From: Halomicrobium zhouii
GTDB taxonomy: Archaea; Halobacteriota; Halobacteria; Halobacteriales; Haloarculaceae
Direction of reading: 5' to 3'
NCBI RefSeq assembly: GCF_900114435.1
Contig: NZ_FOZK01000001.1
Location: 682,001 to 746,000, forward strand
DNA length: 64,000 nucleotides
Part shown: piece by piece, positions 34,824-42,744 of the stretch
Position numbering within the stretch: position 1 is the first letter of the stretch
How the letters are laid out: each line of letters begins with the position of its first letter
Notes under the pieces: generated by a model
Databases searched by the model: none
Told to the model about the DNA's origin: nothing
The model's input: only the letters and a program-made list of their open reading frames with translations
Program-made: the position numbers and the translations under genes

Positions 34824-35864
34824 ATGGAAAGCGACCGGCTCCCGACCGTACTCGGCTTCGCGGGGGCGCTGGTCGTGCTCGCTATCCTGGTGTGGGTCGT
34901 CGGCGTCGACGACATCGTTCGAGCCCTCACGCAGGCCAGCCTCCCCGTCATCGGGCTCGTCATCGTCGTCGCCGCCGTCTGGCTCACCTCGTGGGGGCTC
35001 GCGCTACAGACCGTCCTCGACGCCCTCGGCTCGCCGGTGTCGGCCCGGACTGCGATCCTCGTCTACGCCGCGGCCGTGTTCTCCAACAACGTCACCCCGT
35101 TCGGCCAGGCCGGCGGCGAACCGGTGAGTGCACTGCTCATCTCGGAGGCCGCCGACAGCGAGTACGAGACGGGACTCGCCGCCATCGCCAGCGTCGACGC
35201 GCTCCACTTCGTCCCGACTATCGGGTTCTCGCTGGTGGGGTTCACCTTCGTCATCGCCGGTACCGTGCGACTGGGCCGGAACCTCCTGTTCGCCGCCGGC
35301 GCCGTGGCCGTACTGGCCGTCGCCCTCCCCGTCGGCTCGTACCTTGGCTGGCGGTACCGGTACGAACTCGAGGCCGCCGTCGTCCGGGTGATCACCCCGG
35401 TCGTCCGGACCGTCTGGCGACTCGTCCCCGGCCGGTCCGCACCGACGCCCGCGGCTATCGCGGAGCGCATCGAGCGGTTCTTCCTCGCCATCGACCGGGT
35501 CGCGGGCGACCGCTCGACGCTGTTTCGCGCCCTGGGGTTCTCCGCGCTCGGCTGGCTCGCCCTCTCGACGTCGCTGTGGCTGTCACTGTACTCGCTGGCC
35601 CCCGCCATCGACGTCCCCTTCGCGGCGGTGCTCCTCGTGATCCCCGTCGGCTCCATCGCCAGCGTGACGCCGCTCCCTGGGGGGTCCGGCGCCATCGAGA
35701 CGGTCATCGCGACGTTGCTCGTCTCGCTCACGCCCGTGTCGCCGGCCATCGCGACCTCCGCTGTCCTCATCCACCGCGGCGCGACGTACTGGCTCCCGAC
35801 GCTCGTCGGCGGCGGCGTCGCGAGCGCGCTCGGGGCCGACCGGAGCGACGTCACCGGTCGCTAA
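34824..35864 (+). CDS. Flippase-like membrane protein (UPF0104 / LPG-synthase TM region family)
   Basis: The product has 346 residues with eight or so membrane helices. The family landmarks are NNVTPFGQAGGEPVSALLI (about 90-108) and PLPGGSGAIETVI (about 288-300), as in the membrane half of lysylphosphatidylglycerol synthase and archaeal AglD-region proteins. Members move or modify lipids or lipid-linked sugars; the exact substrate is unknown. S19e follows after 38 bases, so the two may be co-transcribed, as commonly seen in haloarchaea. Confidence 0.85.
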   Translation: MESDRLPTVLGFAGALVVLAILVWVVGVDDIVRALTQASLPVIGLVIVVAAVWLTSWGLALQTVLDALGSPVSARTAILVYAAAVFSNNVTPFGQAGGEPVSALLISEAADSEYETGLAAIASVDALHFVPTIGFSLVGFTFVIAGTVRLGRNLLFAAGAVAVLAVALPVGSYLGWRYRYELEAAVVRVITPVVRTVWRLVPGRSAPTPAAIAERIERFFLAIDRVAGDRSTLFRALGFSALGWLALSTSLWLSLYSLAPAIDVPFAAVLLVIPVGSIASVTPLPGGSGAIETVIATLLVSLTPVSPAIATSAVLIHRGATYWLPTLVGGGVASALGADRSDVTGR

Positions 35865-35902
35865 CGATGGCCTTAAATGACGCCGACGGGAATCATCCTG
35901 CA

Positions 35903-36364
35903 ATGACGACGCTCTACGACGTGCCTGCGGAGGACCTCATCGAGGCCGCCGCGGTCGAGCTCGCCGACGAGGACGAAATCGAGGCCCCCGACTGGGCCGA
36001 GTTCACCAAGACTGGCAACTCCCGCGAACTGCCCCCCGAACAGGACGACTTCTGGCAGCGCCGCGCCGCCAGCCTCCTGCGCAAGGTCGCCGTCGACGGC
36101 CCCGTCGGCGTCAACAGCCTCCGGACCGAGTACGGCGATTCGAAGGGCGGCTCCAACCGCTACCAGGTCCGGCCCCCGCAGAAGGCCCAGGCCTCCGGGA
36201 ACGTCATCCGGACCGCGCTCCAGCAGCTCGAGGAAGTCGGCTACATCGAGGCCGCCGGCGGCGAGGGACGGCGCGTCTCCGCCGAGGGCACCGCGTTCCT
36301 CGACGAACTCGCGGGCGACGTCCTCCGGGACCTTGACCGCCCGGACCTCGAGCGCTACGCCTAG
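35903..36364 (+). CDS. rps19e: Small-subunit ribosomal protein S19e
   Basis: The product has 153 residues. TTLYDVPAEDLIEAAAVEL at the N-terminus, DFWQRRAASLLRKVAVDGPVG and GGSNRYQVRP are the S19e signature. It is an archaeal/eukaryotic ribosomal protein with a winged-helix core, needed in late small-subunit assembly in eukaryotes. I chose the ATG at 35903, directly giving the family N-terminus. A T6 run follows the stop. Confidence 0.96.
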   Translation: MTTLYDVPAEDLIEAAAVELADEDEIEAPDWAEFTKTGNSRELPPEQDDFWQRRAASLLRKVAVDGPVGVNSLRTEYGDSKGGSNRYQVRPPQKAQASGNVIRTALQQLEEVGYIEAAGGEGRRVSAEGTAFLDELAGDVLRDLDRPDLERYA

Positions 36365-36370
36365 ACGACC

Positions 36371-36415
36371 TTTTTTCACGGGGGGGTTCGCGCGGCTTCG
36401 CCGCGCTCAACCCCC
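36371..36415 (+). terminator. T-run and hairpin downstream of rps19e
   Basis: Six T residues (36371-36376) begin six bases after the S19e stop. Next comes a hairpin with an outer stem GGGGGTT/AACCCCC (36382-36388 with 36409-36415) and an inner stem GCGCGGC/GCCGCGC (36390-36396 with 36400-36406). Order T-run then hairpin is unlike bacteria but compatible with T-run termination and a stabilised 3' end. Confidence 0.5.
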
Positions 36416-36605
36416 GCCAAAAAACGCCCTCAGACGCGCGAAGCGCGTCTGATGGGCTCGCAAGTGCGGAGCACTTGCGAACGTCGTCCTGGGGTCGCTC
36501 CGCGAACGCAGGGCTCGTCGGAGCTACGCTCCGACGGCGGAGAAAAAGGCCGGTCGCGCTCCGCGCGACCGGTGAAACCGCTCGCCGGCGGCGAGCGGTA
36601 TGCTC
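36416..36605. repeat. Array of perfect three-base-loop hairpins
   Basis: Five nearly consecutive perfect stems with three-base loops: TCAGACGCGC/GCGCGTCTGA (36430-36452, loop GAA), TCGCAAGTGC/GCACTTGCGA (36458-36480, loop GGA), CGTCGGAGC/GCTCCGACG (36516-36536, loop TAC), CCGGTCGCGC/GCGCGACCGG (36550-36572, loop TCC) and ACCGCTCGCC/GGCGAGCGGT (36577-36599, loop GGC). The stems are unrelated in sequence, so form, not sequence, is repeated. No gene lies here. Confidence 0.8.
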
Positions 36606-36760
36606 GTGTCTCCCGCATACAGAAGTTTTGCCAGAGAATTTCACGCCTGCTCAACTGATCATTGGGTTCTGGATATTGTAAGCAAGAGTCGGCGGTAGTG
36701 TAAACAGGGAACCTAGATTGGTTGTTGAGGTAGTTGCGGTCAAGCATCCGGCGAACGGAG
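36606..36760. other. A/T-rich island between hairpin arrays
   Basis: About 150 bases of far lower G+C than anything nearby (for example TTCTGGATATTGTAAGCAAG, 36665-36684, and AACCTAGATTGGTTGTTGAG, 36710-36729). No convincing frame or RNA fold is visible. It may be a remnant of a foreign element or an unmapped promoter. Confidence 0.35.
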
Positions 36761-36979
36761 CGAGCTGGTTCACTTCTCGCGAGGCGAAGCCGAGCGAGAA
36801 GCACTTTTTCGCCGCCGGGAGAGCAGAGCTCTCCCGAGCCCACACTCGCTTCGCTCGCGTGGACCACGTTTTTGCAAGTGGGGTGCCCGCAGCACGGCGA
36901 AGCCGTGCGAGGACACCCCCGCAGGAAAAAGGTGGGGTCGAAACTCCTTTCCCCCAGAAGTCGGTATATACGGTAAGCC
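36761..36979. repeat. Second hairpin block before the PDCD5-like gene
   Basis: More stems of the same kind: CGGGAGAGC/GCTCTCCCG (36816-36836, loop AGA) and GCACGGC/GCCGTGC (36892-36908, loop GAA), the latter inside GGGGTG/CACCCC. Two T-rich gaps (CACTTTTTCGCC, CACGTTTTTGCA) break the block. CGGTATATACGG at 36962-36973 is a TATA candidate, but lies only about 15 bases before the ATG at 36980. Confidence 0.6.
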
Positions 36980-37333
36980 ATGAGTGGGGAACCCAACGAG
37001 GAAGAGCTCGACGAACTGCGCCAGAAGAAGATGGAACAGCTCCGGGAGCAACAGGAAGGCGGCGGTCAGGACGCCGAGGCCCAGCAGGCTGCCCAGGACC
37101 GGGCCGAGGCCCAGAAGAAGGCCGTCCTGCGCCAGCACCTCACCGACGACGCGCGCCAGCGGCTGAACACGCTGAAGATGTCCAAGCCCCAGGTCGGCGA
37201 GCAGGTCGAACAGCAGATGGTCGCTCTCGCCCAAAGTGGCCGCGTTCAGGGGAAGATCGACGACGAGAAGATGAAGCAGTTGCTCGAGGAGATGACGCCG
37301 GACTCGAAGAGCTTCGATATCCGGCGCCGGTAG
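36980..37333 (+). CDS. DNA-binding protein of the PDCD5 family
   Basis: The product has 117 residues: a charged N-terminal helix rich in Gln/Glu, then the three-helix PDCD5 core ([21 protein letters not shown] ... [31 protein letters not shown]; about 52-108). The archaeal proteins are annotated as double-stranded-DNA binding. In many archaea the gene follows S19e; here more than 600 bases of hairpin-rich DNA separate them. A PP-loop enzyme gene begins directly after its stop. Confidence 0.92.
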   Translation: MSGEPNEEELDELRQKKMEQLREQQEGGGQDAEAQQAAQDRAEAQKKAVLRQHLTDDARQRLNTLKMSKPQVGEQVEQQMVALAQSGRVQGKIDDEKMKQLLEEMTPDSKSFDIRRR

Positions 37334-37930
37334 ATGGACTGCGGGTTGCTGTACAGCGCCGGCAAGGACTCCACGCTCGCCGCGCTCCTGCTGGACGACT
37401 TCTTCGACGTCACGCTCGTGAGCGGGAGCTTCGGCATCGACGAGGGCGTGGTCGAGAACGGTCGCGACGCGGCCGGGGCGGTGGGGCTCCCCTTCGAGCC
37501 GCTGACTCTCGGCGCCGACGTCGCGGAGGCGGCCGTCGAACGGATGGTGGCGGACGGCTACCCGAGTGGGGGTATCCAGCTGGTCCACGAACACGCCCTG
37601 GAGCGGATCGCCGACGACGGAGCGTTCGAAGCCGTCGCGGACGGGACGCGCCGGGACGACCGGGCGCCGACGGTCGACCGCCCACTGGCCCAGAGCCTGG
37701 AAGACCGGTTCGGCGTGGAGTACGTTGCGCCGCTGGCCGGCTTCGGGCGCGGTGCCATCGACACGCTGGTCGAGGAACGGCTGGTCGTCGAGTCGGGCCC
37801 CAGCGAGTCGGTCCCCAAGGCCGACTACGAGACCGAGCTACGGGGGCTTATGGCCGACGAGTACGGGGAGAGCGTAGTCGACGATGTCTTCCCCGAGCAC
37901 ACGCAGTCCCGCGTCGTCGGCCTCCGGTGA
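37334..37930 (+). CDS. PP-loop ATPase-like protein (DUF7411-like)
   Basis: The product has 198 residues. LLYSAGKDSTLAALLL (residues 5-20) is a PP-loop of the kind that activates substrates as adenylates. Downstream, DGTRRDDRAPTVDRPLAQSLEDR and LAGFGRGAID resemble archaeal ATP-pyrophosphatase proteins of unknown target, often called alpha hydrolase or DUF7411. An RNA modification role is plausible but not shown. It abuts the PDCD5-like gene with no spacer, so they form one operon. Confidence 0.75.
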   Translation: MDCGLLYSAGKDSTLAALLLDDFFDVTLVSGSFGIDEGVVENGRDAAGAVGLPFEPLTLGADVAEAAVERMVADGYPSGGIQLVHEHALERIADDGAFEAVADGTRRDDRAPTVDRPLAQSLEDRFGVEYVAPLAGFGRGAIDTLVEERLVVESGPSESVPKADYETELRGLMADEYGESVVDDVFPEHTQSRVVGLR

Positions 37931-38026
37931 CCGAGGCGACTGCCGGCCCGCGTCCGGCCACGAGCATGCAGGCAACGGGGTCATGGACGTGGTAGTCGTA
38001 GTGAGAAACCCCGGCACGGCGTCGGA

Positions 38027-39283
38027 GTGGACAACGATGATCCTGCCACGAACTTCTTCCGCGAACTCGGACGCACAGCGACGCCAACTACGGTCGGTCT
38101 CGCCAGACTGGCGCGCCGGAACGGAGGGCGATTCGCCGTGAACGCGACCCTGAAACCGGTCGCGGACCAGGTGATCGTCATCACTGGCGCGACCTCCGGC
38201 ATCGGGCTGGCGACCGCCCGGATGGCCGCCGACAGGGGCGCGCGCGTCGTCCTCGCCGCCCGAAGTGAGGACGACCTCCGGGAACTGACCGAGGAGATAC
38301 GGCGCAAAGGCGGTGACGCAGAATACGTCGTCGCCGACGTGCGCGACCGCGAGGACGTCCGTGAAATCGCGGCGGCCGCGGAGGACGCCTACGGTGGCTT
38401 CGACACGTGGATCAACGTCGCGGGCGCGTTCATCTACGGGCGCCTCGACGAGACGCCGATCGAGGACATGCGCGACCAGTTCGACACGAACGTCTGGGGG
38501 CTGCTGTACGGCTCGCTGGAGGCCGCCGACCACCTGAAAGAGCGCGGCGGCGCGATAATCAACATCGGGAGCGTCGTCTCCGACCAGGTCATGCCGCTGC
38601 AGGGGAGCTACTCCGCCTCCAAGCACGCGGTCAAGGGGTTCACGGACGCTCTTCGGATGGAACTGGATGAGGAAGGCGCGCCCGTGTCGGTGACGCTCGT
38701 CAAGCCGGCGGCCATCGACACGCCGTATCCGGAACACGCCAAGAACTACATGGACCGGGAGGCGGACCTGCCGCCGCCGCTGTACGCGCCGGAGGTGGCG
38801 GCGCGGGCGATACTGGACGCCGCCGAGAACCCCCAGCGCGACGTGTTCGTCGGCGGCGGCGGGGCCGGCATGTCGGCGCTCGGTCGCGCCGCTTCGCGGC
38901 TCATGGACAAAGTGATGGAGTCGACGATGTTCGACCAGCAAAAGCGTGACCTGCCGCCCCGACCGAACGCAGAGAACGTCGTCGACGAACCGGTCGGCGG
39001 GCTCGAGGAGCGCGGCGACCAGGAGGGCCACGTCTCCGAGACGAGCCTCTACAACCAGGCCGTCCAGCGCGGCCTGTTGAACAAGGTTGGTGCCATTGCC
39101 CTCGGCGCCGTCGGCCTGGCGCTGTACTCGCGATACGTATCGAAACGGAACGAGCGACGGACGGAGGCGCGCCGCGAGGAATCGACGTCCTTCCGGAAGA
39201 TTCCGATCGAGGGAACCGGATCCAAAACGAGTGAGGGCTCGAAGAGCTCGATAAACAAGATCCGTCGCGCACTCCGCCGCTGA
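38027..39283 (+). CDS. SDR-family oxidoreductase with long membrane-bearing C-terminal extension
   Basis: The product has 418 residues from a GTG start. TGATSGIG (53-60), NVAG (130-133), Ser182, Tyr195 and Lys199 (YSASK) give a complete classical short-chain dehydrogenase, so NAD(P)-linked oxidation or reduction of an alcohol/ketone is expected. The usual domain ends near residue 290. The remaining about 130 residues include one membrane helix (GAIALGAVGLALYS, about 352-365) and a basic Ser/Lys tail, so the enzyme is probably tethered to the membrane. The substrate is unknown. The N-terminal 40 residues are also extra, and a later start cannot be excluded. Confidence 0.85.
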   Translation: MDNDDPATNFFRELGRTATPTTVGLARLARRNGGRFAVNATLKPVADQVIVITGATSGIGLATARMAADRGARVVLAARSEDDLRELTEEIRRKGGDAEYVVADVRDREDVREIAAAAEDAYGGFDTWINVAGAFIYGRLDETPIEDMRDQFDTNVWGLLYGSLEAADHLKERGGAIINIGSVVSDQVMPLQGSYSASKHAVKGFTDALRMELDEEGAPVSVTLVKPAAIDTPYPEHAKNYMDREADLPPPLYAPEVAARAILDAAENPQRDVFVGGGGAGMSALGRAASRLMDKVMESTMFDQQKRDLPPRPNAENVVDEPVGGLEERGDQEGHVSETSLYNQAVQRGLLNKVGAIALGAVGLALYSRYVSKRNERRTEARREESTSFRKIPIEGTGSKTSEGSKSSINKIRRALRR

Positions 39284-39408
39284 GTCCCGGCTTCGACCGC
39301 CGCTTTCTCCCGCGGGTCGCCTGCGATAGCCGACTCTGGTTCGTCCCCTCCAGCGTCGCCGACGCACAGAAGGACAGTTTCAATTGTGCGCTCGGCGAAG
39401 CGCGTGAC

Positions 39409-40719
39409 ATGTACGACCGGATCAAGGGGTTTCGCGACTTCTATCCCGAGGAGATGGCCGCCCACAGGGAGGTCATCGACACCGTCGAGGAGACGGCCCG
39501 GAACTACGGGTTCCGGGAGATAGCCACGCCGGCGATGGAGCCGACGGAGATGTACGTCGACAAGTCTGGTGAGGAGATCGTCGAGGAACTGTACAGCTTC
39601 GAGGACAAGGGTGGTCGCGACGTGGCGCTGACCCCCGAACTCACGCCGACCGTCGCGCGCATGGTCGTTGCCAAGCAACAGGAACTCCCCAAGCCGATCA
39701 AGTGGTTCTCGACGCGCCCGTTCTGGCGCTACGAGGAGCCCCAGCAGGGCCGATTCCGGGAGTTCTACCAGACCAACATCGACGTCTTCGGCTCCAGCGA
39801 CCCGTCGGCCGACGCCGAGGTCATGGCCGTCGCCGTGGACGTGCTCACGGACCTGGGGCTGACGAGCGACGACTTCGACTTCCGGGTCTCCCACCGCGAC
39901 ATCCTCTCTGGCCTCCTCGAATCGTTCGAGGCGGACGTCGACGTCCAGGACGCCATCCGGGCCGTCGACAAGCGCGCCAAGATCGACGAGGAGGAGTACA
40001 TGGACCTGCTCACCGACGCGGGCCTGAACTACGGCCAGGCGGACAACTTCGACGAGATGCTCCACACCGACGCGGACGAACTCGGGACGCTGGCGGAGAT
40101 GACCGGATCCGACGACGTCGCGGCCGCGGTCGAGAACCTGGAGGCCGTGCTCTCGGCCGCCGAGGACTTCGGCGTGCGCGAGTACTGCACGGTGTCGCTG
40201 ACGACGGCCCGCGGGCTGGACTACTACACAGGCGTCGTCTTCGAGTGCTTCGACTCCACTGGCGAGGTCTCCCGTTCCGTCTTCGGCGGCGGGCGATACG
40301 ACGACCTCATCGAGGGGTTCGGTGGCCAGCCCACGCCGGCGGTCGGGTTCGCGCCGGGCGTGATGAACTCCACGCTCCCGCTACTCCTCCAGCGCGCCGG
40401 CGTCTGGCCCGCAGAGGAACTGTCGACGGACTACTACCTCCTCCAGGTCGGCGACACCCGCTCCGTCGCCGCCCGCATCGCCCGCGACCTGCGCGAGTCG
40501 GGCCACGTCGTCGAGACGGACGTTGCCGGCCGGAGCTTCGGCGCCCAGATGGGCTACGCCGACTCCATCAACGCCGAGACGGTCGTCATCGTCGGCGAAC
40601 AGGACCTGGAGAACGACGAGGTGACGGTCAAGGACATGGAATCGGGCGACCAGACGACCGCACCGGTCGACGAGTTCCCCGGCGACCGCGAGCGGCCGAC
40701 CTACGACGACTTCGCCTGA
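39409..40719 (+). CDS. hisS: Histidyl-tRNA synthetase
   Basis: The product has 436 residues, a class II synthetase. Motif 2 lies around STRPFWRYEEPQQGRFREFYQ, and the His-specific loop is ARGLDYYTGVVFEC. Motif 3 is in GGGRYDDLIEGFGGQPTPAVGFAPGV. The C-terminal anticodon-binding domain covers about 340-436. The start MYDRIKGFRDFYPEEM is typical for archaea. A T-rich stretch follows the stop. Confidence 0.96.
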   Translation: MYDRIKGFRDFYPEEMAAHREVIDTVEETARNYGFREIATPAMEPTEMYVDKSGEEIVEELYSFEDKGGRDVALTPELTPTVARMVVAKQQELPKPIKWFSTRPFWRYEEPQQGRFREFYQTNIDVFGSSDPSADAEVMAVAVDVLTDLGLTSDDFDFRVSHRDILSGLLESFEADVDVQDAIRAVDKRAKIDEEEYMDLLTDAGLNYGQADNFDEMLHTDADELGTLAEMTGSDDVAAAVENLEAVLSAAEDFGVREYCTVSLTTARGLDYYTGVVFECFDSTGEVSRSVFGGGRYDDLIEGFGGQPTPAVGFAPGVMNSTLPLLLQRAGVWPAEELSTDYYLLQVGDTRSVAARIARDLRESGHVVETDVAGRSFGAQMGYADSINAETVVIVGEQDLENDEVTVKDMESGDQTTAPVDEFPGDRERPTYDDFA

Positions 40720-40727
40720 CGAGTAGA

Positions 40728-40736
40728 TTTTTGTTT
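40728..40736 (+). terminator. T-rich stretch after hisS
   Basis: TTTTTGTTT begins nine bases after the hisS stop and is a reasonable terminator. It could equally serve as promoter sequence for the next gene if that starts at the GTG at 40752. Confidence 0.35.
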
Positions 40737-40775
40737 CGTGGCCGTTCCTCTGTGAACGATGGGCGTCTCTTCCCG

Positions 40776-41186
40776 ATGGAGCGTACTCGGTTACTCGCGT
40801 GGCTAATCGTCACGACGTTCGCACTGGGGGTGCTCGCCGGTTTCGGTGCGGGCGTTCCCCGCCTCATGGGCGGTATCTTCTTCACGGGGTTCTTTCTCGT
40901 CGTGCCGCTCGTCGCAGTCCTGGGTGATTCGCTGTCGATCGTCGCTGACAGCGACGGAGCCGGCATCTGGCGACGGATGGGACGGGAGTTCTCGAAGGGA
41001 CGGAATCTCGTAGACGATGATCAGGTCGACCCCGGACCGACGGACCCGGTCGCGGAACTTCGTTCGGAGTACGTGTCCGGCGAAATCGGCGAACCGGAAT
41101 TCGAGCAACAGCTGGAGCGGCTACTCGCGAAGGAAGACATCGACGCGGAAACGGACGAGGGAGATCGCCCCCTCGAAGTCGAGTAA
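40776..41186 (+). CDS. Small membrane protein with SHOCT domain
   Basis: The product has 136 residues. Two membrane helices (about 7-27 and 32-52) are followed by a charged cytosolic tail containing the short C-terminal SHOCT helix pair (PVAELRSEYVSGEIGEPEFEQQLERLL, about 91-117). SHOCT domains are found on many unrelated membrane proteins and may bind partners. Function unknown. A GTG at 40752 would add eight residues; I prefer ATG 40776. Convergent with the GNAT gene, with no spacer. Confidence 0.75.
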   Translation: MERTRLLAWLIVTTFALGVLAGFGAGVPRLMGGIFFTGFFLVVPLVAVLGDSLSIVADSDGAGIWRRMGREFSKGRNLVDDDQVDPGPTDPVAELRSEYVSGEIGEPEFEQQLERLLAKEDIDAETDEGDRPLEVE

Positions 41187-41729
41187 CTACGGTCCGTCTT
41201 CGGTCTCCGAGCCGTCACCCAGGTCCAGTTCCATCTCCAGTTCCATCCGGTCGACCGTCGTCTCGAACCCGACGGAGCGGTAGAGGCTGATTGCGACGTC
41301 GTTCGAGCGCTCGACGCAGAGCCAGACGCGGTCGATGTCGGTGGCTTCCCCCTCGCCAAGGAGCGCGCGGATGAGCTTCGACCCGATGCCAGCGTGCTGG
41401 TAGTTCTGGTGGACGAAGATGGCCAGTTCCGACCTGTCGTCGAACGGAACGAGGACGGCGTGACCGACGACGCTGTCCTCGTGCCGGGCGAGTACGTTCA
41501 CGCCGTTGGTCAGCAGTTCCTCGACCCACTCGTGTCGGCGCTGCTCGTCGCGGGGCGGGACTCCCTGCGAGAGGTCCTCGTCGGCGAAGTCGTCGTACAT
41601 CGCCACGAGGTCCTCGTACGCGTCGTCGCCGTCGGTCGCTTCGAGAGCGATCCGGCGGTCGTCGCCGTCGACGAACGACAGCGGTGGACGCGGGAAGGAC
41701 TCGTCGGCCGTCGGTGGGGAGGCTGCCAT
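41187..41729 (-). CDS. GNAT-family N-acetyltransferase
   Basis: The product has 180 residues. The acetyl-CoA site is in ELAIFVHQNYQHAGIGSKLIRALL (Q/R-x-x-G-x-G/A type, about 110-130), then VWLCVERSNDVAISLYRSVGFET, typical motif B of GNAT enzymes. The first about 35 residues and the acidic tail are extra. The acceptor is unknown; protein or small-molecule amines are possible. Its stop touches the stop of the SHOCT gene. Confidence 0.88.
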   Translation of the reverse strand: MAASPPTADESFPRPPLSFVDGDDRRIALEATDGDDAYEDLVAMYDDFADEDLSQGVPPRDEQRRHEWVEELLTNGVNVLARHEDSVVGHAVLVPFDDRSELAIFVHQNYQHAGIGSKLIRALLGEGEATDIDRVWLCVERSNDVAISLYRSVGFETTVDRMELEMELDLGDGSETEDGP

Positions 41730-41862
41730 TGGACGTCCCTACGTCCTCCAGCCATCTAAACCCCAGACGCCGTTCCGAGAAACTGGGAATCCGTCCGGCG
41801 GTGGTCCGACGGGCTCGCCCGGAGCCGTGCGCGCTAAGTGTCTCCCCCGGCGACGAGAGAGC

Positions 41863-42657
41863 ATGCGCGCCTATCGCGTCGCCTACGACGGCCGGCCCTA
41901 CTACGGCTTCCAGCGCCAGCCGGACGTCCCGACAGTCGAGGACGTGCTGTTCGACGCGCTCGGTCGCCTCGGCGCCGTCGACGGCGACGAACCGCCGGCC
42001 TACGCCGGGGCGGGTCGGACCGACGCCGGCGTCTCGGCGCTGGCCCAGACCGTCGCCTTCGACGCCCCCGAGTGGCTCACGCCCGCGGCGTTCAACAGCG
42101 AACTCCCCGCCGACGTGCGCGTCTGGGCGAGTGCGGACGTCTCCGATTCCTTCCACGCGACCCACGACGCGCTCGCGCGCGAGTACCTGTATCACCTGTA
42201 CGCGCCCGACGCCGACGACGCGCTGGCCGGCGACGCCGTAGCCGCCCTCGCCGGCGAGCACGACTTCCACAACCTGACGCCCGACGAGCGGGGCACCGTC
42301 CGGACGCTGGAGACCGACGTCGAGCGCGACGGGGAGTTCCTGATCATCCGACTCCGCGCCGGCGGGTTCGCGCGCCACATGGTCCGGCGAGCGGTCGGGC
42401 TGATTCGCGAGGTGGTCGGCGGCGAGGCGACACTGGCGCGGATCCAGCGAGTGCTCTCCCAGGAGTCACTCTCCGGACCGGCCGGCGTCCCGACCGCATC
42501 CGCCGCGCCGCTCGTGCTGTGGGACGTGGCCTACGACGTCGAGTTCGCGCTCGATCCGGAGGCCGCGGCGAGCGCTCGGTCGGTGTTCTCGGAACGCCGC
42601 GTCGAGCACGCGACGAACGCGCGCGTGGCCGGATCGATTCTCGACGGACTGGACTAG
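41863..42657 (+). CDS. truA: tRNA pseudouridine(38-40) synthase TruA
   Basis: The product has 264 residues. The catalytic Asp is in AGAGRTDAGVSALAQ (near residue 54); RAGGFARHMVRRAVGLIREV is the second family landmark. It modifies the anticodon stem-loop of tRNAs. I chose ATG 41863, which gives MRAYRVAYDGRPYYGFQRQP, the normal TruA beginning. Same strand as pepF, with an 87-base gap. Confidence 0.93.
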   Translation: MRAYRVAYDGRPYYGFQRQPDVPTVEDVLFDALGRLGAVDGDEPPAYAGAGRTDAGVSALAQTVAFDAPEWLTPAAFNSELPADVRVWASADVSDSFHATHDALAREYLYHLYAPDADDALAGDAVAALAGEHDFHNLTPDERGTVRTLETDVERDGEFLIIRLRAGGFARHMVRRAVGLIREVVGGEATLARIQRVLSQESLSGPAGVPTASAAPLVLWDVAYDVEFALDPEAAASARSVFSERRVEHATNARVAGSILDGLD

Positions 42658-42744
42658 CGGTCCGAGGACTGCACGGGGGCCGCTGTGGCGCGCCGAGACG
42701 ACTGCCAGGAAAGGCTTAGGAGGGGACCGGCCCAACCCCGGGTA

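Noticed and set aside
36382-36605. CRISPR array
   Set aside because: The repeated units differ in sequence and are self-complementary hairpins. There is no constant repeat with unique spacers and no cas gene.
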